Positions 1-6,432 of a stretch of 9,047 nucleotides of DNA are shown one piece after another. Under the pieces are notes generated by a model. It saw only the letters and a list, made by a program, of their open reading frames with translations. It did not search any database and was not told where the DNA came from. Location: the NCBI GenBank assembly GCA_025361105.1, contig JANYAW010000158.1:1-9047 (forward strand), written 5' to 3'. The position numbers and the translations under genes are program-made. Each line of letters begins with the position of its first letter. The first letter of the stretch is position 1. The stretch comes from Rhodocyclaceae bacterium (GTDB taxonomy: Bacteria; Pseudomonadota; Gammaproteobacteria; Burkholderiales; Rhodocyclaceae).

Positions 1-1140
1 GGCGACAGCTTTAGCGTCGGGCTGGGTAGCAACTCCATCGAAATCGCCTTGCTCGATCCCTGGCACAGCTATCAACAATCGCTGGATGATCTGGAAGACG
101 TGTTTGCGCGCCTGAAACCCGGCGGCGCCATTGTTTGTCATGATTGCTGGCCGCCGCAAGCTTATTGCAACAGACGCGGCTGGCGGCTGATACCGCAGGG
201 CGCGTACTGGAGCGGTGAGACTTACCTGGCATTTATGGATTTTGCTACCGCGCACAAAGACATCGACTATCTGATTGTCGACGACGACTGTGGCTGCGGA
301 ATTATTCTCAAGCACGCCGCTGTGGCGCCAGCAGCGGATTTAGTCAGTGCATGGCAGCAAGCACATAGCTACGACTGGCTGGCGAATGAGGGACGTGAGT
401 TGTTGCGCCTGACCACAGCCGAGACTTTCGTGCAGCGATTTCCGGCGGCACCGCCAGCAGATTTGAGCCAAAAACCGGAGGCCCTAGTGGTTGTCTGTGT
501 TCATCCAGACGCCCCGTTTTGCCTGAAAATGGACGCGACGCCCCAATTCCGCCTGGCCTATTTTGATTACAGCGGCAATGATTTTGTGCCGTCTCACGCG
601 CTGGCATCCGACCCGAGATTTTCTGCCAAGATGCCGGGCAAGGGCGCATTGCTGGCACATCTGGCCAAACAAACGCTGGGCGACTACGACTATCTGGCCG
701 TCATTGACCACGACATAGAACTCAGCGTCACCGCGATAAATGATTTGTTGTTGTTGGCGCGTGCCTATCAGCTGGCCTTGTGTCAGCCGAGCTTGTCGCC
801 TGATAGCCACAGTAGTCATACCCATTTACTGGTTCGGCCGGACAGCGTCCTGCGCGATACGACACTGGTTGAGTGCATGATGCCGCTCTTTTCCCGCCGC
901 GCTTTTGCGCTGGCCAGTCAGTATTTCCATGAATCACAATCAGGCTGGGGGCTGGATTATCTGTGGTCGCAAAAAATTCGCGAAGATGACGGCAAGCTGG
1001 CGGTCATTGACTGCGTAGTGGCCAAACACCTCAATCCGATTAGTTCGCAACACTGGAAATTTGCCAACGGCGAAACCTCGAACGATGAAATGACACGTAT
1101 CCTTGCCCACTACGGGCTGAGCAACTACCTGCTGAAATAG
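1..1140 (+). CDS. Partial bifunctional protein: SAM methyltransferase-like end plus DUF707-like glycosyltransferase domain
   Basis: The reading frame is open from the first base, so the true start lies outside the window; the TTG at 49 is only an internal codon. Counting codons from base 1, residues 17-110 look like the second half of a class I SAM-dependent methyltransferase: DPWHSY (19-24), a KPGG turn (39-42) and HDCWPP (47-52), then a strand ending in an acidic DDDCGCGII stretch. From about residue 160 a second domain begins. It has YDYLAVIDHDIE (D236-H-D238, in the place of a DxD metal site), a CQPSLSPDSHSS segment, SVLRDTTLVECM and GWGLDYLW (about 315-322). That order matches my memory of DUF707-type putative glycosyltransferases. 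No signal peptide or membrane segment is seen in the visible part, so a cytoplasmic role in polysaccharide or lipopolysaccharide assembly is likely. The sugar donor and acceptor are unknown. The next gene begins 16 bases downstream on the same strand. Coding is very sure; the domain names are moderately sure. Confidence 0.85.
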   Translation, partial: GDSFSVGLGSNSIEIALLDPWHSYQQSLDDLEDVFARLKPGGAIVCHDCWPPQAYCNRRGWRLIPQGAYWSGETYLAFMDFATAHKDIDYLIVDDDCGCGIILKHAAVAPAADLVSAWQQAHSYDWLANEGRELLRLTTAETFVQRFPAAPPADLSQKPEALVVVCVHPDAPFCLKMDATPQFRLAYFDYSGNDFVPSHALASDPRFSAKMPGKGALLAHLAKQTLGDYDYLAVIDHDIELSVTAINDLLLLARAYQLALCQPSLSPDSHSSHTHLLVRPDSVLRDTTLVECMMPLFSRRAFALASQYFHESQSGWGLDYLWSQKIREDDGKLAVIDCVVAKHLNPISSQHWKFANGETSNDEMTRILAHYGLSNYLLK

Positions 1141-1156
1141 GCATCGGATCAACACT

Positions 1157-2647
1157 ATGGCAAGCGTGGCGAATTCACTGTGCTTCATCGTTACCTGCAA
1201 GGGTCGCTTGGAACATCTCAAGCAAACCTTGCCGCTATTGGACCAAGTCGCCAACACGCAGTGCGTGGTGGTGGACTACGCTTGCCCGCAAAACAGCGGG
1301 CTATGGGTGCAGCTAAATTTCCCCGATGTGCAAGTTGAGTTTGTCACTGACGATACAGAGTTTTGCCTGTCGCGGGCGCGCAATATCGGCGCGGCGGCCG
1401 CAACCACACCGTGGCTATGCTTTATTGACGCCGACATTTGCATCAACCCCGGATTCGCGGCTTGGCTGCAACAGCCGCGCAAGGCGAATGGGATCTATCG
1501 CGCCGAACCGGTAGAGTTGCCAATGTGGGGCAGCATGATTTGTCGCACCGAGGCATTCTTGGCGGTCGGCGGATATGACGAGGTGATACGTGGTTGGGGT
1601 GGCGAAGACGATGATTTGTATTTGCGGATGCGCGACGCCGGAAACATTGATATTGGCTTTCCGGCGGAATTGCTTCAGCCGATAGCACACGCTGACGAAT
1701 TGCGCACCAGGTTTTATCCGATCAAGGACCATGCCTTGCAGCACCGCATCAATTTTCTTTACACCCATCTCAAGCATGATATCGAGCACTTCGCACCGGA
1801 GTTTTTGACCATAGACGGACGTCAACAGATCATGGCAGAAGCCAGCAAGACTGTGCTCGCTGCGGCTGGCGGACGCAATCCGGCGCATTTTGAAGTTGAG
1901 CTGGCGAATCTTGGAATTCCGCAGCTACTGGACTGGCGTGTCAGCCGCAAGATTACCTATGATATGCAGGAGATTGCGGTCGATGCGTCTGTGGCGCGAC
2001 CAGTGACTGCGACAGATGAAACGATTTCAGTGAGCAATGGCGCGGGGCTGAATTTGAAGCTCAAGGTGATTCCGGGCGAGGCCACTCAGACACTTTGTCA
2101 GGACATATTTTTAGGCCATTGCTATGCTGGCGCGCCGATGGCCCAGGTGCCGGCCAACATCGTGGACATCGGTGCCGGCGTTGGTCTGACGGCAGCTTAT
2201 TTTCGGCTGATTTATCCCAATGCCAAAATTTACTGCTTTGAATCCGACGTCGCCGCACTGACACTTTTGTTCGGCAATGTGGTCACCATAAACAACGCCG
2301 AAGTAAATCCCCAAGCCTCGACCTCGCGTGACACCGGCAGCGCCACCGCGCTCGACGCACTGGCCTTTCTGCCGCAGATTGATATTTTGAAGCTCGCCAG
2401 TGCTGCCAGCAGTTTGCCAATATTGTCCTCATTGCGTCCGCGGTTGGCGGGGATTCATGCCATTTATGTCGAATTTTCCAGCGTCACCATGCGTGATAAG
2501 GTCACCAGCTTGCTCGGCGACGCACTGCGAAATTCGCATGTGCTGTGGAAGGCGCAAGTGCTCACTGGCGGGAGCAGCGAGTCTGCCACCGAGCAACGTG
2601 GCGTGTTGATTTATGTGCAACAGTCGGCACTGGTGGAAGCATCATGA
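1157..2647 (+). CDS. Family-2-type glycosyltransferase fused to a degenerate FkbM-like methyltransferase domain
   Basis: A 496-residue protein starting at an ATG, with only a weak GGA upstream as ribosome site. Residues 6-215 look like a GT-A glycosyltransferase: CFIVTCKGRLEHL near the N-terminus, SRARNIGAA (72-80), DAD (91-93) as the metal-binding DxD, and GWGGEDDDLYLRM (146-158), the acceptor/catalytic loop typical of galactosyltransferase-like members. Residues about 300-490 resemble an FkbM-family methyltransferase: VDIGAGVG (336-343) as SAM motif I and CFESD (360-364) as motif II. The usual K-x-D-x-E-G-x-E motif is replaced at 412-419 by K-L-A-S-A-A-S-S, so methyl transfer may be lost. 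No membrane helix or signal peptide is seen, so it probably acts in the cytoplasm. It likely works with the preceding gene on the same glycan, inferred from adjacency and matching domain types. Its stop overlaps the ybgC start by 4 bases (ATGA), suggesting translational coupling. Substrates are unknown. Confidence 0.88.
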   Translation: MASVANSLCFIVTCKGRLEHLKQTLPLLDQVANTQCVVVDYACPQNSGLWVQLNFPDVQVEFVTDDTEFCLSRARNIGAAAATTPWLCFIDADICINPGFAAWLQQPRKANGIYRAEPVELPMWGSMICRTEAFLAVGGYDEVIRGWGGEDDDLYLRMRDAGNIDIGFPAELLQPIAHADELRTRFYPIKDHALQHRINFLYTHLKHDIEHFAPEFLTIDGRQQIMAEASKTVLAAAGGRNPAHFEVELANLGIPQLLDWRVSRKITYDMQEIAVDASVARPVTATDETISVSNGAGLNLKLKVIPGEATQTLCQDIFLGHCYAGAPMAQVPANIVDIGAGVGLTAAYFRLIYPNAKIYCFESDVAALTLLFGNVVTINNAEVNPQASTSRDTGSATALDALAFLPQIDILKLASAASSLPILSSLRPRLAGIHAIYVEFSSVTMRDKVTSLLGDALRNSHVLWKAQVLTGGSSESATEQRGVLIYVQQSALVEAS

Positions 2648-3102
2648 AACCGCTAACCGCTGACCTGCGTCAACGTCACCGATTGCGCGTTTACTACGAA
2701 GACACCGACACCGCCGGGATAGTTTATTACGCCAATTATTTACGCTTCCTTGAACGCGGACGCACCGAGTTTTTGCGCAGCCTGGGCTTCGAGCAACATC
2801 CTTTGATGTTGGAAAATATTGCCTTCGCGGTCACCACCATGACGGTGAGCTATCGGCAACCTGCCAAGCTTGACGATAGTTTGGAAGTCGATACCGGCAT
2901 GGAAAATTTGCGCCGTGCGCAGGTCGTATTTGATCAACGAATCTGGCGCGGCGATACGCTGTTGCTTGATGCGAAAATAAGCGTCGCCTGTATTGATGCG
3001 CAAAGCGGCAAGCCGATTGCGATGCGCAGCGACATTCATCAACAATTCAAGCGCTGGGCAAGCTCGCTCGGCGCCCTCACTGCCACGGACATCCGGAAAT
3101 GA
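2644..3102 (+). CDS. ybgC: YbgC, tol-pal-associated acyl-CoA thioesterase
   Basis: A 152-residue hotdog-fold thioesterase of the 4-hydroxybenzoyl-CoA thioesterase type, the usual length for the family. The signature EDTDTAGIVYYANY (19-32) is clear; by comparison with the Pseudomonas 4-hydroxybenzoyl-CoA thioesterase the second Asp (D22) is the expected catalytic residue. YYANY rather than YHANY is, from memory, common in betaproteobacterial members. The enzyme is cytoplasmic, hydrolyses acyl-CoA or acyl-ACP thioesters in vitro and is tied to phospholipid metabolism; its precise role with Tol-Pal is not settled. The ATG at 2644 was chosen because the family starts just before the RLRVYYEDTD segment, and because it forms an ATGA overlap with the gene upstream. 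The frame is open further upstream to 2545, but that part would overlap the upstream gene and is not family-like. Its stop also overlaps the tolQ start by 4 bases, so the three genes are probably read as one message. Confidence 0.96.
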   Translation: MKPLTADLRQRHRLRVYYEDTDTAGIVYYANYLRFLERGRTEFLRSLGFEQHPLMLENIAFAVTTMTVSYRQPAKLDDSLEVDTGMENLRRAQVVFDQRIWRGDTLLLDAKISVACIDAQSGKPIAMRSDIHQQFKRWASSLGALTATDIRK

Positions 3103-3776
3103 ACGTCAGCCAAGATTTATCGATCATCGAACTCATGTTGAATGCCAGCCTGGTGGTCAAGCTGGTGATGCTGCTACTCATCGTCGTGTCGCTAATGTCC
3201 TGGTATTGGATTTTTCGCAAAGGCTTCGCGATTCGCGATGCGCGCCTGCGCACCGACCAATTCGAGCGCGACTTTTGGAGTGGTGGTGACTTGAATTCGA
3301 TGTATCAAAGTGCCGTAAACAATCGCCACGAAACCGGTGCATTGGAGCGCATTTTTGAAGCCGGTTATCGCGAATTCACCAAGCTTCGCGGCCAACCGGG
3401 CATGGATACCAAAGCCGTAGTCGACGGTGCGCGCCGTGCCATGCGCGCCTGCTATCAGCGCGAGCTTGATGACCTCGATGCACATTTGTCCTTTCTGGCT
3501 TCGGTCGGCTCGGTCTCGCCCTATGTCGGACTGCTTGGCACGGTGTGGGGCATCATGCATTCGTTTCGTGGCTTGGCGAACATGACCACGGCAACCTTGT
3601 CTGCCGTTGCACCGGGGATTGCCGAAGCTTTGATCGCCACGGCGATTGGCTTGTTCGCGGCGATTCCGGCAGTGGTCGCCTACAACCGTTTTGCGCACGA
3701 TGTTGATCGAATTTCGGTACGCTTTGAGAGTTTCATGGAAGAGTTCTCGAACATTTTGCAAAGGCAGATTCGGTGA
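3099..3776 (+). CDS. tolQ: TolQ, proton-channel subunit of the Tol-Pal motor
   Basis: A 225-residue inner-membrane protein of the MotA/TolQ/ExbB family, full length. Three membrane helices are visible: about 17-37, 130-155 and 170-195, with the large cytoplasmic loop between the first two. The diagnostic GLLGTVWGIMHSF (144-156) and APGIAEALIATAIGLFAAIP (171-190) segments are nearly identical to the Escherichia coli protein. They carry the channel-lining threonines T148 and T181, which have the same 33-residue spacing as E. coli T145 and T178. TolQ forms a pentamer around a TolR dimer and uses the proton motive force to drive TolA. The ATG at 3099 overlaps the ybgC stop (ATGA), which supports this start. 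Unlike the other junctions around it, the one to tolR is not tight: 79 bases with a palindrome separate them. Confidence 0.98.
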   Translation: MNVSQDLSIIELMLNASLVVKLVMLLLIVVSLMSWYWIFRKGFAIRDARLRTDQFERDFWSGGDLNSMYQSAVNNRHETGALERIFEAGYREFTKLRGQPGMDTKAVVDGARRAMRACYQRELDDLDAHLSFLASVGSVSPYVGLLGTVWGIMHSFRGLANMTTATLSAVAPGIAEALIATAIGLFAAIPAVVAYNRFAHDVDRISVRFESFMEEFSNILQRQIR

Positions 3777-3804
3777 GCGCGTTCTTTGTCTACCCCCATC
3801 CCAA

Positions 3805-3825
3805 CCTTCCCCTTGAAGGGGAAGG
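3805..3825. repeat. Perfect 21-base palindrome between tolQ and tolR (REP-like)
   Basis: The sequence CCTTCCCCTT-G-AAGGGGAAGG has ten-base arms that are exact reverse complements around one central base. In RNA it would form a strong GC-rich hairpin with a short loop. It sits in the only sizeable gap of the tol genes (3777-3855), preceded by CCCCCATCCCAA and followed by GGAGTAATCGG. It resembles palindromic intergenic repeats that recur many times in proteobacterial genomes; that is from memory, as the window holds only this copy. No T-run follows, so it is not a classical terminator, but it could weaken readthrough or protect the upstream message end. Confidence 0.8.
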
Positions 3826-3843
3826 AGTAATCGGTCGCTTTGC

Positions 3844-3858
3844 GAGGAGTAGGGAGTG
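3844..3858 (+). promoter_or_regulatory. tolR: Shine-Dalgarno and GTG start of tolR
   Basis: GAGGAG at 3844-3849 lies 6 bases before a GTG at 3856. An in-frame TAG at 3850-3852 rules out any start further upstream, and the conserved membrane helix begins only nine codons later. The start is therefore fixed by the sequence. tolR has its own good ribosome site and does not depend on overlap with tolQ. Confidence 0.85.
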
Positions 3859-4263
3859 AGACCGCGCCGCCTCAAGAACGAAATCAATGTCGTGCCCTAC
3901 ATCGACGTGATGTTGGTGCTGTTGGTGATTTTTATGGTTACTGCGCCGATGGTACCGCCAGCCGCCATCAATTTGCCTAGCGTTGGCAAAGCTTCGCCGC
4001 CGCCTGTTGCGCCGCTGGAAATCATCATCAAGGCTGATGAAGGCTTGATGATGCGTGACCGTGCGCTCGGTGGCGCGGAGGTCAGTGTGGGACGTAAACA
4101 GTTGGCTGCGATGTTGCGCGATTTGCAAAAGAAAAATCCTGATCAAGCAGTGGTGATCGCCGGTGATAAATCCGTGAAATATGAAGTGGTGCTCGGCGTG
4201 ATGGATGAACTGCAACGCGCGCAGGTACAGAAAATCGGCTTGCTGGTTCAGCCGGCGCAATGA
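3856..4263 (+). CDS. tolR: TolR, peptidoglycan-binding stator partner of TolQ
   Basis: A 135-residue member of the ExbD/TolR family, close to the normal length. Residues 8-31 hold NEINVVPYIDVMLVLLVIFM and the following VTAP, the single membrane helix with D17 equivalent to the proton-carrying aspartate (D23 in E. coli). The rest is the periplasmic domain that dimerises and can bind peptidoglycan, ending in a VMDELQRAQVQKIGLLVQP segment typical of the family. It works with TolQ to turn proton flow into force on TolA. It starts with GTG, with an upstream in-frame stop two codons away, so the N-terminus is certain. The stop overlaps the tolA start by 4 bases (ATGA), so tolR and tolA translation are probably coupled. 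Nothing in the protein itself looks abnormal. Confidence 0.97.
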   Translation: MRPRRLKNEINVVPYIDVMLVLLVIFMVTAPMVPPAAINLPSVGKASPPPVAPLEIIIKADEGLMMRDRALGGAEVSVGRKQLAAMLRDLQKKNPDQAVVIAGDKSVKYEVVLGVMDELQRAQVQKIGLLVQPAQ

Positions 4264-5102
4264 CCACTGACGCGGTATCAAACGCGACCACTAGCGCATT
4301 GGAAGCGATGCGCCCGCCGACCAATTTGCGCGGCAAACATGTCTCGTGGGTGTTGGCAGTAGCGATGCACTTGGCGCTCGCGGCATTCTTGATTTACGGT
4401 ATTCAGTGGCAAAGCAAACCGCCGGAAACGGTGTCGGTGGAATTGGTGCGTGCACTGCCTCCACTAAACACACCAGCGAACAGCGTGCCACCAGCACCAA
4501 CTGAGCAAGCCAAGCCCGAACCTGTGTCCGAGCCGCCACCAGCGTTGCCAACTAAGCCGGTAGTCGAGACACCGAAAGTTCAAGCCAAACCTGCGCCGCC
4601 GCCTGTAAAACCTGCAATCGTGATTAAAGAAAAATCCAAGCCGATAGAAAAACCCGCTCCGTTGGTAGCTCCCGCACCGCCGCCAAATCCAATCACCAAA
4701 CAATTGGAAGAAGAAACCAAGCGCTTGCAGACCAGTAATGCTGCCAATCTGGCCGAGAAAGAATTGAACGCCGTAAGGGCGACGCAGGCCAGCGCGGCCA
4801 AACAAAAACTCACCGCCGCATGGGTGAGCAAAATCAAAGCGAAAGTGCGCGGCAACGTCATCCTGCCGCCGCAAATTTCCGGCAATCCGGAATCGCAGTT
4901 TGATGTAACGTTGGTGCAAGGTGGCGACAGCGTGAGCGTGCTGACTGTAAAGCTGCGTCAGTCGAGTGGCAACAGCGCCCTCGACGCTGCAATAGAGCGC
5001 GCGATTCATAAGTCAAGCCCATTGCCCAAGCCCGATAGTGCCGACGTGTTTCAGCGCGAAGTGGTGCTGAAATATCGGCCTGTCGAAACTGACACGTTAT
5101 AA
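4260..5102 (+). CDS. tolA: TolA, periplasm-spanning energy transducer
   Basis: A 280-residue protein with the three-part TolA plan. Residues about 28-48 are the single inner-membrane anchor, containing H37, the likely counterpart of the essential His of the TolA/TonB anchor motif. Residues 66-144 form an extended linker rich in Pro, Lys, Ala and Val (clusters such as PPAP, KPAPPPVKP and APAPPPNP). A short charged helical stretch follows (145-183, KQLEEETKRLQ), and the C-terminal domain runs from about 184 to 275, starting TAAWVSKIKAKVRGN and ending FQREVVLKYRP. That domain contacts TolB and Pal and is the site hijacked by filamentous phage and colicins in enterobacteria. The protein is much shorter than the 421-residue E. 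coli TolA, and its linker looks more TonB-like than the Ala/Lys/Glu helix of enterics. The ATG overlaps the tolR stop. tolB follows after 8 bases. Confidence 0.96.
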   Translation: MTTDAVSNATTSALEAMRPPTNLRGKHVSWVLAVAMHLALAAFLIYGIQWQSKPPETVSVELVRALPPLNTPANSVPPAPTEQAKPEPVSEPPPALPTKPVVETPKVQAKPAPPPVKPAIVIKEKSKPIEKPAPLVAPAPPPNPITKQLEEETKRLQTSNAANLAEKELNAVRATQASAAKQKLTAAWVSKIKAKVRGNVILPPQISGNPESQFDVTLVQGGDSVSVLTVKLRQSSGNSALDAAIERAIHKSSPLPKPDSADVFQREVVLKYRPVETDTL

Positions 5103-5103
5103 T
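5098..5103 (+). promoter_or_regulatory. Candidate -10 box directly before tolB
   Basis: A perfect TATAAT hexamer overlaps the tolA stop codon (TAA at 5100-5102) and ends 7 bases before the tolB ATG. No recognisable -35 hexamer lies 15-19 bases upstream and there is no extended TG motif. If used, transcription would begin at or next to the ATG, giving a leaderless tolB message. In E. coli tolB-pal-ybgF is known to have its own promoter, which makes the position sensible. The match could still be chance. Confidence 0.3.
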
Positions 5104-5110
5104 CTGGCGC

Positions 5111-6409
5111 ATGAAATATCCGAACACGCTACACAAATTCGTGCGCCTTGGTGTGCTGCTGGCGGCTGGCGGCACTGGTCTTTTTACTCCCCTGTCACAT
5201 GCTCAACTGGTGGTCGATGTCACCGGTGCCGGAAGTACCCGTCTACCAATCGCGATTGCTGATTTCACCGGCGAACGAGTCGTTGGCAACGCACTCACTT
5301 CTGTCGTGCGTGCAGATCTGGAACGCAGTGGCTTGTTCAAGCTGGTTGACGCACCAACGCCAGTTGGTGCTGGTGACACGCCGTCCTACGCCGATTTAAA
5401 AACCCGTGGTGCTGATGCGCTCTTGGGCGGCACGGTGACTGCCGCCAGCGACGGTCGCTATGAGACGCGCTTGAACTTGAGCGATGTGCCCAAGCAAGCG
5501 TCAATAGCCACGCAGTCCTACGCCCACACCAGCGTACAGTTACGCACCACGGCGCATCGGATTGCGGATTTTGTTTACAGCAAACTAACCGGCGAGCCGG
5601 GGATTTTTTCTACCCGTATCGCCTACATCGTTAAACTCGGCGGACGCTACGAATTGCAAATCGCCGATGCTGATGGCGGCAACTCCCAATCTGCGCTAGC
5701 TTCGCACGAGTCGATTATTTCACCAGCCTGGTCGCCCGATGGCAGCAAGCTGGCTTACGTCTCGTTTGAAGCCAAAAAGCCGGTGATTTACGTGCACGAT
5801 TTAGCCACCGGGCGACGCCATGTGGCGGCCAATTTCAAAGGCTCGAATTCCGCGCCAGCGTGGTCGCCCGATGGCTTGCAACTTGCGGTGGTACTGACCA
5901 AAGAGGGCGGTTCACAAATATTTTTGGTCGGCGCTGATGGCAGTGGATTGCGCCGCTTGGCAGTCTCATCCGGCATCGACACAGAGCCGCGCTTCAGCCC
6001 CGATGGCGGATCGATTTATTTCAGTTCGGATCGTGGCGGCAGCCCACAAATTTATCGTATCAGCGTGGCTGGCGGCCAAGCCGAACGGATAACTTTTGAA
6101 GGCAATTACAATGTCACACCACGCCTCTCGCCTGACGGCAACAGCATGGCTTACATCACTCGCGTCGGTAGCTTATTCCATGTTGCGTTAATGGATTTGG
6201 CGAGCAAACAAATTACAATTTTGACTGACTCCGCCAAGGACGAATCACCAAGTTTCGCTCCCAACGGACGAATGATTGTGTATGCGACAGAAGTCAATGG
6301 CAGAGGAGTTTTGGCAGCGGTGTCAGTCGATGGTCGGGTCAAGCAGCGTTTGTCTTCTGCCTTGGCCGCCGACGTTCGTGAGCCAGCGTGGGCACCGTTT
6401 AATCGTTAA
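5111..6409 (+). CDS. tolB: TolB, periplasmic beta-propeller of Tol-Pal
   Basis: A 432-residue secreted protein, full length for the family. Residues 1-31 are a Sec signal peptide (KFVRLGVLLAAGGTG core) with a likely cut after SHA, giving a mature protein that begins QLVVDV; this end is the TolA-binding tip in known TolB proteins. Residues 32-165 form the N-terminal alpha/beta domain. From about 166 (IFSTRIAYI) a six-bladed propeller follows, with PD40-type repeats PAWSPDG (205-211), PAWSPDG (249-255), PRFSPDG (293-299), PRLSPDG (337-343), PSFAPNG (380-386) and a final EPAWAPF. The spacing of 43-44 residues between repeats is very regular. TolB binds Pal and is released by force transmitted through TolA. 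No clear Shine-Dalgarno is seen in the 8 bases after tolA, so translation may depend on coupling or on a leaderless transcript. Confidence 0.98.
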   Translation: MKYPNTLHKFVRLGVLLAAGGTGLFTPLSHAQLVVDVTGAGSTRLPIAIADFTGERVVGNALTSVVRADLERSGLFKLVDAPTPVGAGDTPSYADLKTRGADALLGGTVTAASDGRYETRLNLSDVPKQASIATQSYAHTSVQLRTTAHRIADFVYSKLTGEPGIFSTRIAYIVKLGGRYELQIADADGGNSQSALASHESIISPAWSPDGSKLAYVSFEAKKPVIYVHDLATGRRHVAANFKGSNSAPAWSPDGLQLAVVLTKEGGSQIFLVGADGSGLRRLAVSSGIDTEPRFSPDGGSIYFSSDRGGSPQIYRISVAGGQAERITFEGNYNVTPRLSPDGNSMAYITRVGSLFHVALMDLASKQITILTDSAKDESPSFAPNGRMIVYATEVNGRGVLAAVSVDGRVKQRLSSALAADVREPAWAPFNR

Positions 6410-6420
6410 TTATTATCAGC

Positions 6421-6426
6421 AAAGGA
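6421..6426 (+). promoter_or_regulatory. pal: Shine-Dalgarno of pal
   Basis: AAAGGA lies 6 bases before the pal ATG at 6433 in the 23-base tolB-pal gap. It is one of the few purine-rich ribosome sites in the cluster, which fits the high copy number expected of Pal. Confidence 0.6.
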
Positions 6427-6432
6427 TCCATC

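Noticed and set aside
2545..2643. N-terminal extension of YbgC
   Set aside because: The frame is open upstream, but the extra residues are not family-like and lie inside the glycosyltransferase gene; the ATG at 2644 fits the family and the ATGA overlap.
3835..3844. Ten-base match TCGCTTTGCG shared with 7808-7817
   Set aside because: Both copies are near the suspected repeats, but their flanks do not match, so the short identity is probably chance.
3192..3887. Long minus-strand open frame (231 codons) opposite tolQ
   Set aside because: It lies opposite a clearly conserved gene, has no family-like features and reads through the palindrome; it is an antisense shadow.
4482..4692. Tandem DNA repeat in the tolA linker
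   Set aside because: The Pro/Lys-rich protein pattern is not matched by a regular repeated DNA unit; it is low-complexity composition.
4464..5009. Minus-strand open frame (181 codons) opposite tolA
   Set aside because: Its Arg/Phe/Gly-rich composition is what the reverse of a Pro/Lys/Ala-rich linker gives; no independent coding signal.
6424..6429. GGATCC site just before pal as a cloning scar
   Set aside because: It is a single six-base match within a normal Shine-Dalgarno context, expected by chance.
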